Of a stretch of 64,000 nt of DNA, positions 45,464-53,874 are shown piece after piece. The notes beneath the pieces are model-generated. The model saw only the letters and a program-made list of their open reading frames with translations. It did not search any database and was not told the origin of the DNA. Origin of the DNA: Caulobacter sp. (GTDB lineage Bacteria > Pseudomonadota > Alphaproteobacteria > Caulobacterales > Caulobacteraceae); contig JAUSMJ010000001.1 of NCBI GenBank assembly GCA_030645575.1, forward strand, positions 1-64,000, read 5' to 3'. Position 1 is the first letter of the stretch. Every line of letters begins with the position of its first letter. The position numbers and the translations under genes are program-made.

Positions 45464-47062
45464 ATGCCTTCCCAGACCGCCACGCTGATCGCCCGCGCCC
45501 GTGACCACTATCGCGGGGGCCAGGTTCGCGACGCGCATGGCCTGTGCGTCCAGGCCCTGCGGGCCGATCCTCGCGCCGCGGCGGCCTATGGCCTTCTGGG
45601 CGAGATCGCGGCCGACCATCGCACCTTCGACAAGGGCGAGGACCTGTTCCGCCGCGCCTGGGCCCTGGCGCCCGCCGATGCCGCTTTCGGCGCCGGCCTG
45701 GCTCGCTGTCTGCTTGGCCTCAACCGGGAAGGCCCGGCGCTGGCCGCCGCCGAGCGGGCGCTGGCGCTCGGCTCCGCCGACGCCCAGGTGTTCGACACCC
45801 TGGGCGTGGTGTTCAGCCGCACGGGACGCCAGGACCTGGCGGCGACCGGTTTCCGCGCGGCCCATCGGTTGGCGCCGACCCAGCCGGGTTACCTGTTGAA
45901 TCTGGGCTGGGCCGAGCAGTATCTGGGCGACTTCGCGGCCGCCGAGGCCGCCTGGCGACGCTGCATCGCGCTGGATCCGGACAACGACCGGGCCATCTCG
46001 GCCCTCGTGCAGATGGTCCCGCAGACCGCCGATGACCATTTTACCGGCCAGCTGCGGCGGCTGTTCGCCCAGGCGGCGGGCGACGCGGACCGACAGCTGC
46101 GCATCGGCCATGCCCTGGCCAAGACGCTTGAGGACCAGGGCGACGCGATCGGCGCGTTCGACTGGCTGGTCCGGGCCAAGGCCGCGAAGGCGGGGGCCGC
46201 CAGCGGCCTGGCGGCCTGGCAGGCCGAGCTGTTCGCGGCCGCCCGCGCCACGGCCCCCCGCCCGATCACGACGCCCGCGAGCCCGGTCCAGAACGCGCCG
46301 GTCTTCATCTTCGGCCTGCCCCGCAGCGGCACGACCCTGGTCGAGCGGATCATCACCAGCCATCCGGCCGTGGTCTCGGCCGGCGAGCCGATGGACCTGG
46401 CCATCATCGCCCGGCGGCTGGCCGGGGCGCCGACGCGCGAGTTGATCGACGGCCCGACGCTGCGAGCGGCGACGGGCGGGGACATGGCGCGGCTCGGCGC
46501 CGACTATGTCGCCGCCATCCGGGCGCGGCACGGGAACGCGGAGCGGTTCACCGACAAGACGCCGCTAAATTTCCTCTACGCCGGCCTGATCCACGCGGCC
46601 CTGCCGAATGCGCGGATGGTCTGCCTGCGCCGCCATCCGATCGACAGCTGCCTGGCGATCTTCCGCCAGCTGTTCGCCACCGGCTTCGCCTATTACGACT
46701 GGGTCTATTCGCTGGAGGCGACGGCGCGGTTCTATCTGGCGTTCGAGGACCTGGTCGCCCACTGGCGCGCGACCCTGCCGGCCGACCGGTTCCGCGAGGT
46801 GGCCTACGAGGACGTGGTGGCCGACCAGGCGGGCCAGGCGCGGGCGCTGCTGGCCTGGCTGGACCTGCCGTGGGACGACGCGGCGCTGGCGCCGCACGAG
46901 AACGCCGCGCCCGTGGCCACCGCCAGCGCCGCCCAGGTGCGCCGCCCCGTCTACGCCAGCTCCGTCGGGCGCTGGAAACGCTATGGCGACCGGCTCAAGC
47001 CGCTGACCGACATCCTCGTCGCCGGCGGCGCGATCTCCGCCGACGAGGTCGAGGCGGGGTAG
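45464..47062 (+). CDS. Tetratricopeptide-repeat sulfotransferase
   Basis: 532-residue protein. Residues 1-230 are TPR-like helices (YGLLGEIAADHRTFDKGEDLF, LNLGWAEQYLGDFAAAEAAW). Residues about 280-530 form a sulfotransferase domain: FIFGLPRSGTTLVERI (near 280-295) binds the 5'-phosphate of PAPS, CLRRHPIDSCLAIFR is the 3'-phosphate region, and YASSVGRWKRY is the C-terminal motif. The acceptor is unknown; neighbouring TonB receptors in related genomes suggest an envelope-linked substrate, by association only. ATG 45464 follows the terminator closely. Confidence 0.92.
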   Translation: MPSQTATLIARARDHYRGGQVRDAHGLCVQALRADPRAAAAYGLLGEIAADHRTFDKGEDLFRRAWALAPADAAFGAGLARCLLGLNREGPALAAAERALALGSADAQVFDTLGVVFSRTGRQDLAATGFRAAHRLAPTQPGYLLNLGWAEQYLGDFAAAEAAWRRCIALDPDNDRAISALVQMVPQTADDHFTGQLRRLFAQAAGDADRQLRIGHALAKTLEDQGDAIGAFDWLVRAKAAKAGAASGLAAWQAELFAAARATAPRPITTPASPVQNAPVFIFGLPRSGTTLVERIITSHPAVVSAGEPMDLAIIARRLAGAPTRELIDGPTLRAATGGDMARLGADYVAAIRARHGNAERFTDKTPLNFLYAGLIHAALPNARMVCLRRHPIDSCLAIFRQLFATGFAYYDWVYSLEATARFYLAFEDLVAHWRATLPADRFREVAYEDVVADQAGQARALLAWLDLPWDDAALAPHENAAPVATASAAQVRRPVYASSVGRWKRYGDRLKPLTDILVAGGAISADEVEAG

Positions 47063-47071
47063 GGCGGCTCC

Positions 47072-48874
47072 TTAATGGACCGGCGTCGGGGCCAGAACCG
47101 CGGCGCCGGACGGGCGCGCGCGCAGCCGCGCCGTGGCCATCTCGTCGAGGATCGCCGAGGCTCGCGGATCGCCCATCACCCAGCCCGCCGCCGCCAGCGT
47201 GCGCAGCGAGGTCGAGCTGACGCCGAAGAACTTCTCGAACGCCTCGAACGGCGAGCTGACCCCGCCGATGTGGCGGATGCGGACCTCGCCCTTGACCCCG
47301 GCCAGGGCCTTGGCCCGGTCGATGGCGTCGTAGTAGCCGCCCAGGCGATCGACCAGGTGCAGCTGGCGCGCCTGGACCCCGGTCCAGACCCGGCCCTTGG
47401 CGATCTGGCGCACCCGGTCGGCCGGCAGGCCGCGGCCCTCGGAGACCCGGGCGATGAAGCCGTCGTAGATATGGTCCATCCACCGCGAGAAGGCCGCGCG
47501 CTGGTCGGGCGTGAACCCGCCGGCCGTGCCGAAGGCCCCGGCGTACTCGCCGCCGACCGCGGTCGAGCGCACGTCGATGCCGAACCGCGCCAGGGCGTCG
47601 CCAAGCGCGAACTTGCCGCCGTAGACGCCAATGGAGCCGGTCAGGGTGGTCGGCTGGGCGACGATCTCGTTGGCCTGGGAAGAGATCCAGTAGCCGCCCG
47701 AGGCCGCATAGGTTCCCATGCTGACGACCACCGGCTTGCCGGCCTTTTTGGCGGCCTTCACGGCGGCCAGGATCTGTTCGGACGCGGTGTCCGAGCCGCC
47801 AGGGGATGAGACGCGGAACACGATCGCCTTGACGTCCTTGTTGCCGATCGCCTCGTAGAAGGCGTCGGAAACGTCGTCGGACCAGACCGTGTCGTCGCCG
47901 GAGAACGGATTTCCGCCGCCGCCGCGCCCGGTCATGATCGGGCCCTCGGCGCCGATCACCGCGATGACCGGCTTGCCGCCCAGGCCACCCGCCGCCCGCT
48001 CGCCGCGCAGGGCGTGGTTCATGTAGTCGTCGAACTCGACCAGTTTGGCCTTGCCGCCGACCCGGACGATCAGGGCGTCGGAGGCCTCGCGCACCTGGCC
48101 GACGCGGTCGATCAGGCCCCGGGCCATGGCGTCCTGCGCCGAATAGGGACCCGCCTCGACGGCGCGCACGAAGGCCACCGGCTCCTTCTTGCGGTCGATG
48201 GCCGCGGTCAGCACCCCGGTGCGGTAGATCGAGCCCATCCAGGCCGTCTCCGATTCGCGGTGCGCCGGCGTGTAGTCGCTGTAGAGGTAGGGGTTGACGG
48301 CGTTCTTGTACTCCTGGCGCTGCTCGTAGTCGGCGCGCACGCCGTACTTGTCGAAGAAGCGCTTGAAGAAAAAGTCCTCGCTGACCATGCCGACGGCCTG
48401 GAACGAGCTGTCCGGCTGCATCCACAACGAATCAGTCGCCGCGCCCAGCATGTAGGTCGAGGTGATCACGCCGGACGGATAGAGGCCCTGGCTGTGCGCC
48501 CAGACCGGCTTGCCGGCCTTGCGGAAGTGCAGGAAGGCCAGGCGCAGCTCGTCGGCCGCCGCCGGCGCCATGCCGCCCTCGGGCAGGCGCACGAAGATCG
48601 CCTTCACCTTGTCGTCGGTCTCGGCATGCCGCAGCGTCTCGATCACCGAGACCACTGACAGGCCCGATCCGCCGAACGCGGCGAACGGGTTCTGTGGATC
48701 CTGGTCGGTCAGCCCGCCGCGCAGGTCCAGTTCCAGCACAGCCTGGGCCGGGGTGGTGTCCCTGGGCTTGCTGGCGGCGCCAATCATCGACCCGATCACG
48801 AGGAACGGAATCAGCACGAAGAACAACACCAGGCCCGCGAACACGCCGGCCATGGTCAGGAGGAACTGCTTCAT
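47072..48874 (-). CDS. sppA: Signal peptide peptidase SppA, 67-kDa type
   Basis: Membrane protease that degrades cleaved signal peptides. 600 residues with an N-terminal transmembrane anchor (AGVFAGLVLFFVLIPFLVIG). Two tandem ClpP-like domains follow, as in E. coli SppA. The general base is Lys190 (RQEYKNAVNPY) in the first domain; the nucleophile is Ser392 (YAASGGYWISS) in the second, followed by PTTLTGSIGVYGGKF. The dyad is complete. Single-gene unit, convergent with the sulfotransferase gene. Confidence 0.95.
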   Translation of the reverse strand: MKQFLLTMAGVFAGLVLFFVLIPFLVIGSMIGAASKPRDTTPAQAVLELDLRGGLTDQDPQNPFAAFGGSGLSVVSVIETLRHAETDDKVKAIFVRLPEGGMAPAAADELRLAFLHFRKAGKPVWAHSQGLYPSGVITSTYMLGAATDSLWMQPDSSFQAVGMVSEDFFFKRFFDKYGVRADYEQRQEYKNAVNPYLYSDYTPAHRESETAWMGSIYRTGVLTAAIDRKKEPVAFVRAVEAGPYSAQDAMARGLIDRVGQVREASDALIVRVGGKAKLVEFDDYMNHALRGERAAGGLGGKPVIAVIGAEGPIMTGRGGGGNPFSGDDTVWSDDVSDAFYEAIGNKDVKAIVFRVSSPGGSDTASEQILAAVKAAKKAGKPVVVSMGTYAASGGYWISSQANEIVAQPTTLTGSIGVYGGKFALGDALARFGIDVRSTAVGGEYAGAFGTAGGFTPDQRAAFSRWMDHIYDGFIARVSEGRGLPADRVRQIAKGRVWTGVQARQLHLVDRLGGYYDAIDRAKALAGVKGEVRIRHIGGVSSPFEAFEKFFGVSSTSLRTLAAAGWVMGDPRASAILDEMATARLRARPSGAAVLAPTPVH

Positions 48875-48995
48875 CGGGAACCCCGGGTGGACTGAACGCT
48901 CACGCTATATGGGTGGGCGTTTGCGTCAAATGAACACGGGAACACACTCCCCGCGAAATCGTTCTGAATCAGGATTTCGCGGGGCGCGGGAAAGA

Positions 48996-49072
48996 TGGTC
49001 GGAGTGAAAGGATTCGAACCTTCGACCCCCGCCTCCCGAAGACGGTGCTCTACCAGACTGAGCTACACTCCG
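48996..49072 (-). tRNA. tRNA-Pro (CGG)
   Basis: 77 nt with encoded CCA. Acceptor CGGAGTG pairs with CACTCCG, D-arm GCTCAGTCTGGTAGAGC, anticodon loop TTCGGGA gives CGG, T-arm GAAGGTTCGAATCCTTT-like. Confidence 0.96.
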
Positions 49073-49216
49073 ATGCAAGGAGGCGGCTTATAGACACGAC
49101 TTCGCGGCTCCGCAAGCGACCTCAGAAAGGCATTCGCACGACGTTGCATCCCGTCCGCGCCTGCGCTATCTGACCCGCCTCGCGTCGCCCGGTTCGCCGG
49201 GCCGCGCCGTTCCTGC

Positions 49217-49290
49217 TGGGGAATGGTGTAATGGTAACACAGCGGTTTTTGGTACCGTCATTCTAGGTTCGAGTCCTAGTTCCCCAGCCA
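49217..49290 (+). tRNA. tRNA-Gln (TTG)
   Basis: 74 nt with encoded CCA. TGGGGAA pairs with TTCCCCA; anticodon loop TTTTGGT gives TTG; T-arm CTAGGTTCGAGTCCTAG. Confidence 0.96.
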
Positions 49291-49344
49291 ATTCTTCCCC
49301 GAGCGATCAAGGTTTCGATTCCCGCGACGGCCTCGTCCGCGGTC

Positions 49345-49890
49345 TCAACCGCCGCCGAGCGGCAGTCCCGGCCCGCCGGGGGGCGTCCCCGTCCCGCCGT
49401 TGAGCGACTTTTCCATCATCACGATGTCCATCCACCGGCCCAGCTTGAAGCCGACGCCCTTGATCACCCCCTGGACCTCGAAGCCCAGCGACCGGTGCAG
49501 GGCGATCGAGGCGGCATTTTCCGAGCCGCCGATGACCGCCATCAGCTGGCGCAGGCCCAGCGGCTCGCAATCGGCGATCACCCGGGTCAGCAGCGCCTTG
49601 CCCAGGCCCCTGCCCTTGGCCCAGGGCGCCACATAGACGCTGTCCTCGGCCGTGTAGCGATAGCCGGTGCGGGGCCGGAACGGCGAGGCGTAGGCATAGG
49701 CGGCGACCCGCCCGTCCAGCTCGGCGACATGGTAGGGCAGGCCCCTGGCGACGACCGCCGCACGGCGGGCGGCCATCTCCGCGGCGTCGGGCGGGATCTC
49801 CTCGAAGGTGCCCGGGCCATGCAGACAGGCATCGCCGTAGATGGCCGCCAGGGCCTCGGCGTCGTCCGCCGTCGCCGCGCGCAGGATCAT
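49345..49890 (-). CDS. GNAT family N-acetyltransferase (phosphinothricin-acetyltransferase-like)
   Basis: Acetyl-CoA-dependent N-acetyltransferase of about 181 residues. ILRAATADDAEALAAIYGDA starts the fold; VYVAPWAKGRGLGKALL carries the Q/R-x-x-G-x-G/A acetyl-CoA loop; ENAASIALHRSLGFEVQG and GRWMDIVMMEKSL match the PAT/YncA group that acetylates methionine sulfone, phosphinothricin-like or related amines. ATG 49890 overlaps the oligopeptidase stop (ATGA) and is preferred; ATG 49902 adds four residues. The tail is Gly/Pro-rich. Confidence 0.9.
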   Translation of the reverse strand: MILRAATADDAEALAAIYGDACLHGPGTFEEIPPDAAEMAARRAAVVARGLPYHVAELDGRVAAYAYASPFRPRTGYRYTAEDSVYVAPWAKGRGLGKALLTRVIADCEPLGLRQLMAVIGGSENAASIALHRSLGFEVQGVIKGVGFKLGRWMDIVMMEKSLNGGTGTPPGGPGLPLGGG

Positions 49891-52055
49891 CCCTTCGTCC
49901 ATCCGCGATCCACCGCCCAGACCGCGAAGGCGTAGTCCAGCGCGATCTCCTTGAGGAAGTCGAACCGGCCCGAAGCGCCGCCGTGGCCGGCCTCCATGTT
50001 GATCTTCAGCAGCACCGGATTGCCGCTGGTGGTGTGATCGCGCAGCTTGGCGATCCACTTTTCCGGCTCCCAGTAGGTCACGCGCGGATCGGACAGGCCG
50101 CCGGTCGCCAGCACGGCCGGATAGGGCCTGGCCGCCACCTGGTCGTAGGGGCTGTAGCTGAGCATGTAGTCGTAGGCTTCCGGGTCCTCGATCGGGTTGC
50201 CCCACTCGGGCCATTCGGGCGGCGTCAGGGGCAGCGAGGTGTCGCTCATGGTGTTGATCACATCGACGAACGGCACCGCCGCGATGATCCCGGCCCACAG
50301 ATCCGGCCGCATGTTGGTCACCGCCCCCATCAGCAGCCCGCCCGCCGAGCCGCCATAGGCGACCGTGCGCTCCGGCTTGCCATAGCCGTTGGCGTGCAGG
50401 TGTTCGGCGCAGGCGATGAAGTCGGTGAAGGTGTTCTTTTTCCTGAATTTCTTGCCGTCGAGGAACCAGCTCCAGCCCTTTTCCGCCCCGCCGCGGGGGC
50501 AGGCGGTGGCCCAGATCCAGCCGCGGTTCACCAGACTCAGGTTGCGGATCGAGAAGTTGGGCTCCTGCGAGATGCCATAGCTGCCATAGCCGTAGAGCAG
50601 CAGCGGGGCCGAGCCGTCGAGCGTCGTCCCCTTCTTCATCAGCACGAAGATCGGCACCTCCGCCCCGTCGGGCGCGCGGGCGTTCAGGCGGCGGGTCTCG
50701 TAGTCGGCCGGATTGTGGCCGGACGGGATCTCCTGAGTCTTGCGCAGGGTCCGCTGCCGGCTGGCCAGGTCGTAGTCGATCCACTGCCGGGGCGTGGTCA
50801 TCGAGGTATAGGTGAAGCGCAGCGTGGCGGTGTCGTACTCATGGCCGCCCTCGAGCCCCAGGGCGTAGGCCGCCTCGTCGAAGCTGACGACATGCTCCTG
50901 GCCGCCCCGGGCCGTGATCACGATGCGGTTGACCGCATCGACCTTCTCCAGCCGCGCGAAGTGGTCGCGGAACGGCATCGTGCCCAGGATCAGGGTCCCG
51001 GGCGCATGGGCCACCCAGTCGGTCCAGCCGGCCTTGCCCGGCTTGTCCTCGGGCGCGGTGACCAGCTTGAAGTCCACCGCACCGTCGGCGTTGGTGCGAA
51101 TGACGAAATGGTCGTTCCAGTGGTCGATGTCATAGCGCACGCCGACCTGGCGCGGCTCGACGACCCTGGGCGCGGCGGTCGGGTCCGAGGCGGGGATCAG
51201 CCAGGCTTCGCTGGTCTCCTGGTTGCCGCAGCCGATGACGATCCACTGGCGTGACTGGGTGACGCCCGCGCCGATGAAGAAGCCCTCGTCCGGCTCGTCG
51301 TAGACCAGCACATCGTCCTTCGCCGCGCCGCCGACCGGGCGGCGGAAGACCTTGGCCGGCCGACCGTTGTCGTCGCGCAGGGTCCAGAAGATCCACTTCG
51401 AGTCGGGCGAGAAGACGAAGTCGGACACGCTCTCGACCGGCTCGCCGACCACCTTGCCGGTGGCAATCTCGCGCACATGGATGCGGTAGACTTCCGAGCC
51501 CTGCTCATCGACGGCCCAGCCATAGTGCAGGTGGTCGGCCGTGTGGCTGGCCGATCCGACCTGGTAGAAGGCCTTGCCCTTCGACTCGGCCTCCTCGTCG
51601 AGCAGGATGACTTCGCCCGTCGCCTGGCCTTTCGGCCGCCGCGCGTGGATCGGGTGCTGGGCGCCCTTTTCGTAGCGGATGTAGTATTCCCAGGGGCCGT
51701 CGGGGTTCGGCACGGAGGCGTCATCCTCCTTGATGCGGCCCTTCATCTCCTCGAACATCGTCGTCTGCAGCGCCTCGGTCGAGGCCAGCATCGCCTTGGT
51801 GTAGGCGTTCTCGGCGGTCAGGTGTTCCCTGACCTCGGCCTTGATCAGCGACGGATCGCGCAGCACCTTCTGCCAGTTGTCGTCCTTCATCCAGGCGTAG
51901 TCGTCGATCCGCACCCGCCCCAGCTGTTCAGTGCGCAGGGGGACCTTTCGGGCGACGGGCGGGACGGGTTTTGCGGTGGCGGACATGGCGCTCCGGGGCA
52001 GGGTGCTGGTGATCGCGGTGGCCGCGGTGGCGGCCAGAAGGTTTCGCCGGTTCAT
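49887..52055 (-). CDS. ptrB: Oligopeptidase B (S9A peptidase) with Tat-type signal
   Basis: 722-residue serine peptidase cutting short peptides after Arg/Lys. An N-terminal MNRRNLLAATAATAI sequence fits a twin-arginine signal, so it is probably exported folded; classical PtrB is cytoplasmic. The propeller domain begins with RIDDYAWMKDDNWQKVL. The catalytic domain has YGSYGISQEPNFS, RGGAEKGWSWFLDGK, the nucleophile Ser570 in YGGSAGGLLMG, and the His in NMEAGHGGASGRF. It overlaps the acetyltransferase gene by 4 bp. Confidence 0.93.
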   Translation of the reverse strand: MNRRNLLAATAATAITSTLPRSAMSATAKPVPPVARKVPLRTEQLGRVRIDDYAWMKDDNWQKVLRDPSLIKAEVREHLTAENAYTKAMLASTEALQTTMFEEMKGRIKEDDASVPNPDGPWEYYIRYEKGAQHPIHARRPKGQATGEVILLDEEAESKGKAFYQVGSASHTADHLHYGWAVDEQGSEVYRIHVREIATGKVVGEPVESVSDFVFSPDSKWIFWTLRDDNGRPAKVFRRPVGGAAKDDVLVYDEPDEGFFIGAGVTQSRQWIVIGCGNQETSEAWLIPASDPTAAPRVVEPRQVGVRYDIDHWNDHFVIRTNADGAVDFKLVTAPEDKPGKAGWTDWVAHAPGTLILGTMPFRDHFARLEKVDAVNRIVITARGGQEHVVSFDEAAYALGLEGGHEYDTATLRFTYTSMTTPRQWIDYDLASRQRTLRKTQEIPSGHNPADYETRRLNARAPDGAEVPIFVLMKKGTTLDGSAPLLLYGYGSYGISQEPNFSIRNLSLVNRGWIWATACPRGGAEKGWSWFLDGKKFRKKNTFTDFIACAEHLHANGYGKPERTVAYGGSAGGLLMGAVTNMRPDLWAGIIAAVPFVDVINTMSDTSLPLTPPEWPEWGNPIEDPEAYDYMLSYSPYDQVAARPYPAVLATGGLSDPRVTYWEPEKWIAKLRDHTTSGNPVLLKINMEAGHGGASGRFDFLKEIALDYAFAVWAVDRGWTKG

Positions 52056-52178
52056 GAATCAACTCTCCGGGTGCGGCAGGACGCCAGCTTGTGCGTCGCG
52101 GTGGTTCTGGTCAAATGATCGGGCATCATCGAGACGGGCGAAACAGCCCGCAGTCAGAGCGTACAGGCGGGGGCGTCG

Positions 52179-53000
52179 ATGGCTTGGGACCTTTCAGTCG
52201 ATCTGATCCAGGCGACGGTTCAGCTTGAGCAGCCGCTGGGCGACGGGACGCGCACGGTCGGCACCGGCTTTCTGGTCAACGCGCCCACGCCCGACGGCGC
52301 CCCGCGCATCGTGCTGGTCACCGCCGGGCACGTATTCGACAGGATGCCGATCGCCACGGCCAGGGTCGGCTTTCGCGCGCGGCAGTCGGACGGCGGCTGG
52401 CGCTACGATCCCGAACCGCTGACCATCCGCGCGGATGGCAAGCCGCTGTGGACCCGCCATCCCGATCGCGACGTCGCCGCCATCGTCATCGAGGCGCCGC
52501 CGGAATTCGCCCGGGCGGCCATCCCTTTGGCCTGGCTGGCCGGAGACGAGACTTTCGCCAAATACGCGCTGGGTCCGGGCGACGAGATGATGGCGCTGGG
52601 CTTTCCGCGCGGCCTGGCGGCCAACCAGGCGGGGTTCCCGATCCTGCGGTCGGGCCGGGTGGCCTCCTGGCCGCTGGCCCCGTCGGCGGCCTTTCCCACC
52701 TTCCTGCTCGATTTCAGCGTCTTCCCGGGCAATTCCGGCGGGCCGGTGTTCATGGCCCAGGGCGCGCGCCGCCGGCCCGGCGCGGCCGAGGCCCAGGAAG
52801 TGCAGTTCATCGCCGGCATGCTGACCCAACAGGTCGAGCTGTCCGGCGAGCGGCTGGAGATCGGCATCGTCACCCAGGCCCGCTTTATCCGCGAGGCGAT
52901 CGCCATGCTGGACGGCGTGGCGCCGCCGGTTCGGCAGCCGGCCGAGCCGCCGCCGGCGGGCTCCAGGGCGGCCTCGGCCGAAGAGGTCGCGGAACCCTGA
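52179..53000 (+). CDS. Trypsin-like serine protease without signal peptide
   Basis: 273-residue protein with a chymotrypsin-fold protease core. The triad is visible: His51 (VTAGHVF), Asp98 (DRDVAAI) and Ser186 (FPGNSGGPVF). There is no signal peptide, membrane segment or PDZ domain, so unlike DegP/HtrA it is probably cytoplasmic. The last ~25 residues (PAEPPPAGSRAASAEEVAEP) are a disordered tail. The substrate is unknown. It is 63 bp upstream of the CsbD gene on the same strand; a shared stress role is only a guess. Confidence 0.87.
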   Translation: MAWDLSVDLIQATVQLEQPLGDGTRTVGTGFLVNAPTPDGAPRIVLVTAGHVFDRMPIATARVGFRARQSDGGWRYDPEPLTIRADGKPLWTRHPDRDVAAIVIEAPPEFARAAIPLAWLAGDETFAKYALGPGDEMMALGFPRGLAANQAGFPILRSGRVASWPLAPSAAFPTFLLDFSVFPGNSGGPVFMAQGARRRPGAAEAQEVQFIAGMLTQQVELSGERLEIGIVTQARFIREAIAMLDGVAPPVRQPAEPPPAGSRAASAEEVAEP

Positions 53001-53063
53001 CGCTCCCCGACGGTTATCCCCGCGGGCGTTTCCAGACGCCATCGCCATGCAGGGAGCAGCGCC

Positions 53064-53282
53064 ATGTGGGACCGTATCGAAGGCTCGTGGAAAGAGATGA
53101 CCGGCAAGGTCAAGGAGCAGTGGGGCAAGCTCACCGACGACGACCTGACCGTCGTGGCCGGCAAGCGCGACCAGCTCGCGGGAAAGATCCAGGAGCGCTA
53201 CGGCTACGCCAAGGACAAGGCGGAGCATGAGATCAGCGCCTTCGAGCGCCGGATGCAGGAAGGCCGGTCCTTCAAGGAATAG
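53064..53282 (+). CDS. CsbD family stress-response protein
   Basis: 72-residue hydrophilic, helix-prone protein. MWDRIEGSWKEMTGKVKEQWGKL followed by DDLTVVAGKRDQLAGKIQERYGYAKDKAE is the CsbD/YjbJ pattern. Members rise in general stress; their molecular role is not established. A GCAGGGAGC ribosome site lies upstream. A strong palindrome follows the stop. Confidence 0.94.
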   Translation: MWDRIEGSWKEMTGKVKEQWGKLTDDDLTVVAGKRDQLAGKIQERYGYAKDKAEHEISAFERRMQEGRSFKE

Positions 53283-53291
53283 TCGGCCCTT

Positions 53292-53327
53292 TGACGGGAC
53301 AGACACCGCCGGTGTCTGTCCCTGTCA
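53292..53327. terminator. Strong palindrome between csbD and maoC-type genes
   Basis: GGGACAGACACCG and CGGTGTCTGTCCC form perfect 13-bp arms around one base (53296-53322); TGAC/GTCA extend the stem beyond a one-base bulge. It sits midway between converging genes and could terminate both. The CTGTCCC core is shared with 7384-7462. Confidence 0.8.
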
Positions 53328-53333
53328 GGGCGA

Positions 53334-53783
53334 CTATCCGCCGTAGATTACCGAGATGGTCTCGGCGATGCAGGCGGGACGGTCCTCGCCCTCGATCTCG
53401 ATCGTGCACTCGTTCTTCATCTGCAGGCCGCCGGACTTGGGCTCGACGCTGAGCAGCTTCTGGCGCATGCGCACCTTCTTGCCGACGCGGACCATGTTGG
53501 TGAAGCGGACCTTGTCGCTGCCGTAGTTGATGCCGCGCGTCACGCCGTTGACCTTCAGCAGGCCGGCGCCGAGGAACGGGATCAGCGACAGGGTCAGGTA
53601 GCCGTGGGCGATCGGGCCGCCGATCTCGCGGGTGGCCCGCTCGACATTGACGTGAATCCACTGGTGGTCGCCGGTCGCCTCGGCGAACTGGTTGACCCGC
53701 TCCTGGGTGATCTGGACCCAGTCCGAGACGCCGACCTCCTGACCGACCAGGCTCGGCAGATCCTTGAAATCCACTTCCTTCAT
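53334..53783 (-). CDS. MaoC family (R)-specific enoyl-CoA hydratase
   Basis: Hot-dog-fold dehydratase of about 149 residues. ATGDHQWIHVNVERA, then GGPIAHGYLTLSLIPFL, is the hydratase-2 motif with catalytic Asp and His. RGINYGSDKVRFTNMVRVGKKVR and FCIEIEGEDRPACIAE-like segments complete it. It hydrates trans-2-enoyl-CoA to the (R)-3-hydroxy form for oxidation or polyhydroxyalkanoate supply. ATG 53783 has AAGGAG 8 nt upstream; an in-frame ATG at 53816 adds 11 residues. Confidence 0.92.
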   Translation of the reverse strand: MKEVDFKDLPSLVGQEVGVSDWVQITQERVNQFAEATGDHQWIHVNVERATREIGGPIAHGYLTLSLIPFLGAGLLKVNGVTRGINYGSDKVRFTNMVRVGKKVRMRQKLLSVEPKSGGLQMKNECTIEIEGEDRPACIAETISVIYGG

Positions 53784-53874
53784 CGCGCGCAGCTCCTTCA
53801 AACGATTGTTCGACATTCCATGCCCTTTGCACGACACGGTTTCAACCTCGACGCGGCGACGCCATTTTATACAG

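Noticed and set aside
49073..49216. Integrated island between the tRNA-Pro and tRNA-Gln genes
   Set aside because: Only 144 bp separates the two tRNAs and no integrase or duplicated tRNA end was found.
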